A stretch of 64,000 bases of DNA from Bretschneidera sinensis (lineage: Eukaryota > Streptophyta > Magnoliopsida > Brassicales > Akaniaceae). The notes under the pieces are model-generated. The model was given only the letters and a program-made list of their open reading frames with translations. It made no database searches and had not been told where the DNA came from. Position 1 is the stretch's first letter; each line of letters begins with the position of its first letter. Where the stretch lies: the NCBI GenBank assembly GCA_023935145.1, contig CM043702.1:107247088-107311087 (forward strand), given 5' to 3'. The position numbers were made by a program, and so were the translations under genes. Shown here in pieces: positions 56,466 through 64,000 of this stretch.

Positions 56466-57760
56466 TGTTGTGAGTTTTAAATTACTCGCAAGCGCACGAG
56501 TCGTTTGCAGTATAGCGTTGTGCAAGTGCGAGGTCGAATCCACAGGGAATTGCGTTGTGAAAGTATATTTTCAATCTAAACTAACTCTATCTTAACCTAG
56601 TTTCGAATTTCAGATGATAATTTGCAAAAGAAATTAAAATTAAACTAAATTGATTTTTAAAAACTAATAATTAAAACACTAAGGTTTCCAAATCCACCCC
56701 ACCGAAGTTAAGCATATATGTTCTAAAAATATAGCCTATCAAAACATTCCATGAATCCAACTATAAAACAAAAAACAAAGAATATCTCAACTAAACCAAA
56801 AGCATCCAATGTATCCACTCTCAACAAATCACAAAGAAAATCCAATTTAATCGAAAAGCATTCAATGTATCCATCAGATGAAACACAAGGAATACCCAAC
56901 AAACAATTTAAACTCAATCAATTATAAGATTAACTCAAATAATTGACAGAACATTTATACTAAAAATTGTCAGATTTGTACAAGCAAATCTGAACTACTA
57001 CGCCAAACAACGGCGGCGGGGCTTCATCTTCAACCTTAGCTGAAGAGTCTAGCCACTCATAACTATGAAACTACAATTCATAATAAATGTGCTAAACATT
57101 TAAACTAAAACAACTAAATGTAAAGAAATAAATAAATAACTTTACATGGGAGAAATTCCACTCGCTAACGGGCGGCGCTTCCCCTCGTGGTGACAAATCC
57201 TTCGAGATCCACCAGAATGTTAGCGAACGTCCACCGGTAAACACCAAAGTGGCTCAGGAATTGTACACTGAATGATGGAGTCAGATGGTGTTTATATAGG
57301 AAAATACCACAAGTGCAATGTGTTTCCAATCCGATGTGGGATGTGGGATATAGAAATGTGTTTCCAACTGATGTGGGATGTGGGATTTAAGTCTTCACAT
57401 GCCCTTCAAAACTTCTGTTCATGCTGAAATCCCGTACAGCTCGCACAGCCTGACCTTTGTCTACTAAAACGGCCATAACTTTCTGTAGAAAAATTGTTTT
57501 TTACGAGCCATAAAATTCTCCAGAAAATAGACTTCTGGATCTTTCTAAGCATATATGGCTCATATCCTGGTTCTTCTTGAATCAATACAGTTTAATTTTC
57601 AAAGTTGATTGATCTGTACGAGCAATTCTGGCAATTTTAGTGAAACTCCTCTCCCAGTGCTTGTAAACCTGAAAAACAACGAAAACAACTCAAAGTAACA
57701 AAATCCTAAGCTAACAAATGTAAATTAAGTGGCCAAAATATGCAATATTTTCACTCATCA
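56466..57760 (-). repeat. Athila C 5' LTR
   Basis: 1295 bp, ends TCACTCATCA on the plus strand, followed by target copy GGTAT. Confidence 0.9.
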
Positions 57761-60006
57761 GGTATATACTTACTTTCATTAATGATTACTCAGGAAAAAA
57801 ATTGGTTGTATATATTGAAAACCAAAGATGAGGCATTCAAATGTCTTAAGCAATGGAAAACCATGATTGAGAAGCAAACAAGGAAGCAGACTAAAAGGCC
57901 GATGACAGATAACGGTTTAGAATTTTGTTCAAATGAGTTTGATGACTATTGCATAGATGAGGGTATTGTTAGACACAAGATAGTTAGAGGTACACCACGA
58001 TAGAATGGGGTTACTGAGCGATTCTTTTGGAGAGAGCTCGTTGTATGCTCTCAAATACTGGTTTAACTAAGGAGTTTTGTGTAGAGGCAGCATTTACTAC
58101 CTATTATTTGGTGAATCAATCTCTTGCTATAGCTATTGAGTTTAAAACCCCACATAAGGTATGGTCTGGTAATCCTCTTGATTATTCGATGGTAAATATG
58201 TTTGGATGTTCTACATCTACATATGCTAATGATGGAAAATTAGAGCCTAGAGCTAAAAAGTGCATTTTTTGGTTATGCTGATGGTATGAAAGGATATAGA
58301 TTGTGGTGTCCTCATCCTAAGTCACCTAAATTTCTTATTAGTCATGATGTTACTTTTAATGAATCTGTTATGCTTAACCCGAAGAAAGAGGAGTCTATTG
58401 CTTGTGATTTTAAACAGGGTAAAAGTAGCACACATTAGGTGGAGTTGGAAAGTTTTGATTCAGATCCTATGCAGAACATTTTCACATAGCCTATTTCTGA
58501 ATAGAGTGAGAATTTGGGTGAAGAACAAACTCAACAGATTCATGATAAACCTTACAACACTGCCAAACATAGATTGAGAAGAGAGACTAGATCACCATTG
58601 AGGTACAATAATATTATTTTGTCTAGTAATACTAATGCAATTGTCTATCCTTTATCGCGTAAGAAGCCAGGGATATAGTCAAGTTGCAGAAGTTAATTTT
58701 AATGATATGTTCTCTCCGGTTGTAAAGCATAGTTCCATTCATGTTCTCCTGTCATTGGTTGCTATACAAAATTTGGAATTAGAATAGTTTGATGTTAAAA
58801 TCGCATTTTTTCATAATGATCTTGAAAAGAAAATCTACATGCATAAGCCTGAGGGATTTGTTATTGAAGGAAAGGAAGACTATGTTTGTTTGTTGAAGAA
58901 GTCTCTACATGGTTTAAAACAATCTTCTCGTCAGTCGTACAAGTGGTTTGACTCCTTCATGGTAGGTAACGGGTATTCGAGAAGCACGTATGACAATTGT
59001 GTATATCTTAATAAGCTTACTAATGGATCATTGATTTAATTATTGTTGTATGTGGATAATATGCTCATTACATGTAAGAGTAAATATAAGATTGCTAGCT
59101 TGAAAGCATTGCTCAAAAATGAATTTGAGATGAAAGATTTCGGTCTAGCTAAGAAGATTCTTGGTATAGAGATTAGATGAGATAGAGGTATATGTTTGTT
59201 ATATTTAACACAAGATTGAGAAAGTTTTGGAACATTTTGGATGAAGAATGCCAAACCCATTAGTACTCTTGTTGCTGCTCACTTTAGACTTTCAACTGTT
59301 TTATCTTAATAGATAGATGAAGACAAAGATTACATGTCACGTGTTCTGTATTCCAGTGTAATTGGGAGTCTTTTGTATGCCATGGTTTGCATCCATCCAG
59401 ATATTGCACAGATTGTCAGTGTAGTTAGTAGGTATATGGGTAATACCAAGAAGGAGCATTGGAGAGATGTTAAATGGATACTTCAGTATATTAGAGATAC
59501 TTCAGACGTATGTTTGAAGTTTGGAAGCCACAAGAGCAATGTTATTGGTTTTTGATTCAGACTTTGCAAGTGATCTTGACAAAAGAAGATCTACTACAAG
59601 TTATGTATTTTCTCTTGGTGGATGTGTTGTCAGATGGAAGGCTACTCTACAATCATTTGTTGCTCTATCGACTACAGAGGTAGAATATATAACTATAACA
59701 AAGGCTATTAAGGAAGCTGTTTGGTTGAAATGATTGTTTAGTGAATTCTGTTAGGTTCATGATTCTACTATTATCCATTGTGATAGTCAAAGTGCCATTC
59801 ACTTGACTATGGATTAGATGTTCCATACGAGAACAAATCATATTGATGTTCGTTACTATTTTGTTCAAGACATAGTTGATAGTGGTAAGATTTTTGTGAA
59901 GAAAATTAGGACAGTAGATAATATAGTAGACATGTTGACTAAACCACTTCTAGTGTCCAAGTTCGAGCATTGCTTGGACTTGATTGGTGTTCCTTATAGT
60001 ATTTGA
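57761..60006 (+). pseudogene. Tork2 pol, part 2 (integrase, RT, RNase H)
   Basis: Integrase core 'MTDNGLEFCSNEF' and 'NGVTERF'; 'MLSNTGLTKEFCVEA'. RT begins late: 'FNDMFSPVVKHSSIHVLLSLVA', 'FDVKIAFFHNDLEKKIYMHKPEGF', 'YVDNML' (YVDD changed to YVDN), 'MKDFGLAKKILGIEI'. The first part of RT (about 60-80 residues before 'FSPVVKH') is missing near 58670. RNase H: 'SDFASDLDKRRSTTSYVF', 'VALSTTEVEYI', 'RTNHIDVRYYFVQD', ending 'CLDLIGVPYSI' at 60006. Several stops and shifts. Confidence 0.88.
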
Positions 60007-60065
60007 ATTATGCTCGATTGGGGCATTTGTGGAGTTGGTGAACAATATTTTATTATTTGTGAAAA

Positions 60066-60082
60066 TTCAAAAGGTGGAGATT
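60066..60082 (+). promoter_or_regulatory. Tork2 polypurine tract
   Basis: TTCAAAAGGTGGAGATT directly before TGTTAAAGTGG. Confidence 0.8.
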
Positions 60083-60648
60083 TGTTAAAGTGGCTTGCAA
60101 TTTTATGGAATAAATATAATAGAAAAGATAGTCCAATAGAATATGAAAGAAAAGCGGGCCCATTCTTCTTTTAATTGCCACGTCATCAAGCAAGAGTACA
60201 AATTGCAATAGGAAAAGCAAGAATTAAAATGGCTGTCTGTTTTGGTGCTAGTAGGATAAGGAATACAAAATTAAATAGAAGAAAGATTCTCTTTTACCTT
60301 GCCTATATATATATATATATATGATGTGTGTGTGTGTGTGTGCCTATATCTCTTCTTTCAACAATAGAGAGAAAACTACAACAGACAGAGCTGTAAAACA
60401 AACATATCCTTGTGAATAGTTAAAACTTATTTTATTCTAGGTTATTTTATGTTCCCAGGTAAAATTGTGGTAGCCTAGATTTGGGTGTATTTGAGATTTG
60501 GGCTTAGGGAGTTTTATCTCTCTTGATTTTTACTCCAATTTTGATTATAGTGGAATCTCTCACCATCGTCTGTGGATGTAAGAGTTTTAGCTCTGAACCA
60601 TGTAAATTTTCCGTGTCTATTTATTTTTTCACTGCTTTACTCCTAACA
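60083..60648 (+). repeat. Tork2 3' LTR
   Basis: 566 bp, TGTTAAAGTGG ... TTACTCCTAACA. Includes (TA)n/(TG)n at 60303-60341, which also supplies a TATA-like site. The 5' partner is absent from the window. Confidence 0.85.
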
Positions 60649-60873
60649 CCTTTGACTCCAATACAAAAATAATTGTTATTGTGAAAGCAGATATATCTAA
60701 ACAAGAATGCGCAAAAAATTGGTGCCCACATGGTAGGAGGAAGATTTTATCTTTTAGCAACATGCTATTGCAACTATCAAATTAATCTGATAGTTGCGTT
60801 AAACTAATTTAACACAACAACCATATTTTGTCATTGCGATAGTTCATTTCCAAAGCTAACTTTTCTCGTAGTG
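60649..60873 (-). mobile_element. Second CACTA-type transposon end
   Basis: Minus strand from 60873: CACTACGAGAAAAGTTAGC, close to the common plant CACTA terminus CACTACAAGAAAA. It contains a perfect 10-bp inverted repeat GCAACTATCA..TGATAGTTGC at 60770-60797. Body truncated or interrupted by the Tork2 LTR at 60648. Confidence 0.55.
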
Positions 60874-63517
60874 CAAGAAAGAGTAACAAAGAACAGCCGA
60901 GAGACAAAACCTAATCAAAATTTTGCTTTTCTCGATCGATTAAGAACTGCAACACCTACAAAAACAACCATTAACTTCAAATGAAACCTCTATTTATTAG
61001 AGTTGCTGTGAACTTAGAGCAAGCTTATAGTAAACATGATTTGCGATGGCCAATGCTAAAAGAGAGAGAATCAGAGAGGGAAAGTGAGAGGAAGAGAAAG
61101 AGAGAAATCAGATAGGGGATATTATGAAATTAAATAAGTAGATGGAAAACGACCAATATTATTTTTGACTTGTAACTGCTTTTTGTTAAATTAAAAACTT
61201 TCATAAAGAAATGTAATAAACAATCAAGAAAAAGAGATTGTTTTGGGACATTAAAAGCTTTAGTAAAGAATTATAGTACAACTCATCGATGGTTTTAGTA
61301 ATAGGAGAGGAGAGGAGGTTAAAAATTTGAAGGAGTGAGGGTGTAGAATTTTGGGGGTATTGGTAGAATGATTGTGGTGAGATTGATGCTCTGATGAAGG
61401 ATGATAATGATTGGGCATCATGGATGGTACTGATTGAGGGATACAAATGGAGGGTTTGGAGATGACAATGAACTTTAGCAAGAGTCTCCATGTTAGGTTT
61501 CTTACTGTAACATGTGGAGATTAAAGAAAGGGAAATTAAAAGGTTAGAGATAGAACACTAGATGAAACACCAACATAAGGCATTTTTACGAAGCACACCT
61601 TTTTACAAATGAGTCAACACCAAACTAATTCATTTTTACAAACTACACAATTTCAATTAGTCTACAACTAATTATGAACTGACAATAAACCACATGTCAA
61701 TGTGTCTTACATTCTCTTAGAAGGGTTCTATTTTTCTTATATGTGCTATGATGTTCTATTCGCTTTGATATTTGGCTTACAACTTGCTAGCCATTCATCA
61801 TTATATCTTTTTGCTTCATATTTTTGCTTGCATGCTTGATCACAAAATTAAAATTGGAAAGTATAAATGAATGGTTATTATCTAAATTTTTCTATAATGA
61901 GCAAAAGTTTAGGCTTGGTCCTTTATGGCCTAGTGTAGACACCTAATTTGGAACCCTTTAGTAATCAACTATTGATTTCTCTTTGGACCTCAATGAAAAA
62001 AACAAATACAGTTGTTCAATTTTGCGATCAAGGTATTATCTTCGTGGAGTTTAATGTTTGCTATGATTAAGAGGTAATTTAAAAGAAAATAAAAAAAAGA
62101 ATTAAAGTTAGGAAAGTAAAAAAAAAGGTCAAAATCTCCTATTTTGAGTGTCTGTCTTTTGAGCTTAATAATTTTTTACTCACATAACTTGATACCTTGC
62201 CCTTTTTATAATCAATGTAATTTTTAATTAGTTTCCAAACGATATATTGTGGGAATATTTATAATGTAAGATGAGTGAGGTCTTATATATTTCCCGAAAC
62301 AGGTCTAAAACTTACTAGTTTTAATGCGATAACTCTCATTTAAAATTAGTAATGAATTTTAATGTGAGATCAATTGAGATTGAGATTAGACTCCCTAATA
62401 TTTTCAAGAAGTATAAAAGCCTCCTAATTCATCTGGAAGAGCTCGCACGGCCTGTTTGAAGTTGAGGTTCAAAATCTGTAATTTTTTTTTTTGTTCAAAG
62501 TGTTAATTAGATTTTGAAAATTACCTCAATGGAGGTTCCTTTGCCACCAAGTTGGTCAGACCTGATTTCTTACTCTAGTAGAACCTCTTTCAAATAATAA
62601 ATACTCCTATATAACATCTTTAGAGGGACCTTTGGACTTTTTGGCCGAGTATACATTGAATTTTCGGATTTTGAGAGAATTAGAGAGAAAACATGCCCTA
62701 AACTTGAGTTTAGTGAGAGAAACCCTAAAATCTTGAGCCAAACCTTAACAATACTTCCATAGAGTCAAAATTTTGTTTTCTAAATAATAAAATAAAATAA
62801 AACAAGTTATCTTTAATCATAGCAACAAGAACAAAGCCAAGAATTGTGTTGGAATTGCAAATCGTTCAAGAGTAAACTTCTTCCTGAGAGGAACAAAGAG
62901 ATTGCTCCAACCCCCCATTCGATGAAGGAAAGAAGTTTTGTGATCCTTATCTTCCATGCTCTAATGCTAAAGGAACATCTCAAAACATTTCTTTCATCTT
63001 CGCAAGCATCTAAGTATGCTTCAAAGGTAAAATTCAATCTATTTTCTTTCAAAGTTCTTAATTTTTTCTTGTTATCATATTATTCATCTTTATAAATTGA
63101 TTGCTTGCTTGAGTAAGTGTTTTTATATGATTAAATGATTTGAGATTAATAATATGTTAGTTTGAAATATAATATGTATATTTAGATAATTTAAAACTCA
63201 TTAGTAGAAAACCCTAGAAATTAAAAAAAAAAAAAAACTATTAGAAGTTGGAACACATTCTGACATAGGCACCACTTTTATAAAAATTAAGCCTTGAAGC
63301 CACTTTAAAGTGGAACCCAATCCTAGAAAATGTCCAGACTTATCTTTTGTTCTTTATTTCCTATGATACTTGATTTCCATGCTTGAATGATTAAAAACTT
63401 GTTTGCATAAGTTATATAATGTCTCTAAATAACCTAAAAGGACATGCTCTAACATTGATTTTGTGATTTAGGATGATAGAGTATATTTTAATTGTTTATG
63501 GATGTTTAGGTGATTTA
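60874..63517. other. Unassigned AT-rich DNA
   Basis: No LTR, TIR or protein motif recognised. Minus-strand frame 61491-61201 (96 codons, Ser/Leu/His-rich) and plus frame 62844-63095 (83 codons) have no identifiable domain. A TATA-like CTATATAAC at about 62609, followed by a leader-like stretch with GAGAGAAACCCTAAAATC (62700-62760), could be the promoter part of an unrecognised LTR. Confidence 0.5.
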
Positions 63518-63960
63518 GGCTGTGTGTGTTTTTAGCGTGGTAGAAGTGGTTTTTGCGGATTAAACTGTGTTGATTCAGGAAGAACCAGGAGATGAGCCAT
63601 ATATTCTTGGAAAAATTCGGATGTCTATTTTCTGAAAAATTTTACAGCTTGTAAATATGATTTTTCTAGAGAAAGTTATTCCAGTTTTAGTAGTCAAAGG
63701 TTAGGATGTGCGTGATTTCTGCGTGGCAGAAGTGAAGGAGCTATTAAATTCTGATTTTTTTTGGGATTTGCACAGGTTGGATAGTAGCAAACACACAACC
63801 TGGACAGCAGCAGAACTGGGCCTGGATAGCAGCAGAAGCACACGGCCTGAACAGAAACCCTAGAGCAACTTTCCTGTCTACAAAGCCATCTCCATACAGC
63901 TCTATATATAGGAATTTTAGACTCGGAGAAGGGAGGAGACGATGGCAGTTCTCGGAGAGA
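63518..63960 (+). repeat. Athila-like LTR fragment
   Basis: 63518-63735 matches the roughly 180-bp block of the Athila B LTR (GATTAAACTG, GATTCAGGAAGAACCAGGAG, TTTCTAGAGAAAGTTAT, GCGTGGCAGAAGTG). The rest diverges but has a TATA-like CTATATATAGG at about 63902, as expected further along such an LTR. Confidence 0.6.
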
Positions 63961-63961
63961 T

Positions 63962-64000
63962 TGTTGGAAAGCACCTCAAGATGCCTAGGTGGTGATCTTC
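63962..64000 (-). repeat. Start of a Tork1-type LTR, antisense, running out of window
   Basis: TGTTGGAAAGCACCTCAAGATGCCTAGG... aligns with the reverse complement of the Tork1 LTR near 28335-28374 with few differences. Only 39 bp visible. Confidence 0.6.

Larger units (their letters stand above)
52063..57760 (-). mobile_element. Non-autonomous Athila-derived element C
   Basis: LTRs 52063-53350 (3') and 56466-57760 (5'), internal 53351-56465, flanked by perfect target duplication GGTAT (52058-52062 and 57761-57765) in the Tork2 integrase. Same layout as A and B with the best preserved ORF. Normal 5-bp target site shows that this copy integrated by the standard route. Confidence 0.95.
48760..60648 (+). 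mobile_element. Second Tork-like copia element, 5'-truncated, split by two insertions
   Basis: Coding starts in the gag-protease linker (about 48760), so 5' LTR and most gag are missing. It runs to 49534, continues at 52049-52062 (14 bp plus target copies) and at 57761-60006, followed by polypurine AAAAGGTGGAGATT and a 3' LTR 60083-60648. Removing the two insertions and their target copies restores the protein phrase 'PSKGGARYILTFINDYS', confirming the nesting. Confidence 0.92.

Noticed and set aside
61201..61491. 96-codon minus-strand ORF as a first exon of a host gene
   Set aside because: Low-complexity Ser/Leu/His composition and no domain or exon continuation visible.

Overview
This window is repeat-dense nuclear DNA from a flowering plant, most likely a eudicot. 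It is very AT-rich. Nearly every base that can be assigned belongs to nested LTR retrotransposons of plant lineages: Ty3/gypsy Tekay-like chromoviruses, Athila and Tat, and Ty1/copia Tork. There is one miniature (TRIM) element and two CACTA-type transposon ends. I found no intact host gene, rRNA, tRNA or CRISPR. All assignments come from reading termini, primer sites and translated motifs by eye; the species cannot be named from this.

Layout. 1-2886 is a long LTR (family X) on the minus strand, followed by non-coding internal DNA and a CACTA-like end at 4754. 4755-6005 is unassigned. 6006-13705 is a head-to-tail array of one short non-autonomous copia element (five LTRs, four internal regions), interrupted by a TRIM (9547-10434, TSD ATAAG) and a truncated gypsy LTR (11018-about 12455). 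A plus-strand X LTR (13706-16596) cuts into the fifth copia LTR, with internal DNA to 18919. A second long gypsy LTR (family Y) starts at 18920 and ends at 47458. It is split by three insertions: a Tat element (19083-26559), a Tork copia element (27452-39175, TSD CTTAT) that itself carries an Athila-like element A (28444-34244), and Athila-like element B (39717-45831). After the Y primer site and a gypsy LTR fragment comes a second, 5'-truncated Tork element (about 48760-60648). Its integrase is interrupted by an internally deleted chromovirus (49535-52048, TSD GTGGT) and, 14 bp away, by Athila-like element C (52063-57760, TSD GGTAT). 60649-64000 holds another CACTA-like end, unassigned DNA and LTR fragments.

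Most notable content. Elements A, B and C are three copies of a compact, non-autonomous Athila derivative of about 5.7-6.1 kb. Each encodes one roughly 540-codon frame: a CCHC knuckle, an acidic segment and only the N-terminal part of reverse transcriptase, ending at the same residues in every copy. Protease, RT catalytic core, RNase H and integrase are absent. The in-frame stops I could place against a sister copy all replace CAA or CAG, consistent with cytosine deamination. C has a normal 5-bp target duplication, but A and B sit between direct duplications of 55 and 107 bp. A also carries nine extra bases matching its own primer-site region at its outer end. The Tork element at 27452 has an LTR that appears to have absorbed an older primer binding site. 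No gene here works with another in a pathway; the region records successive transposition, recombination and decay.
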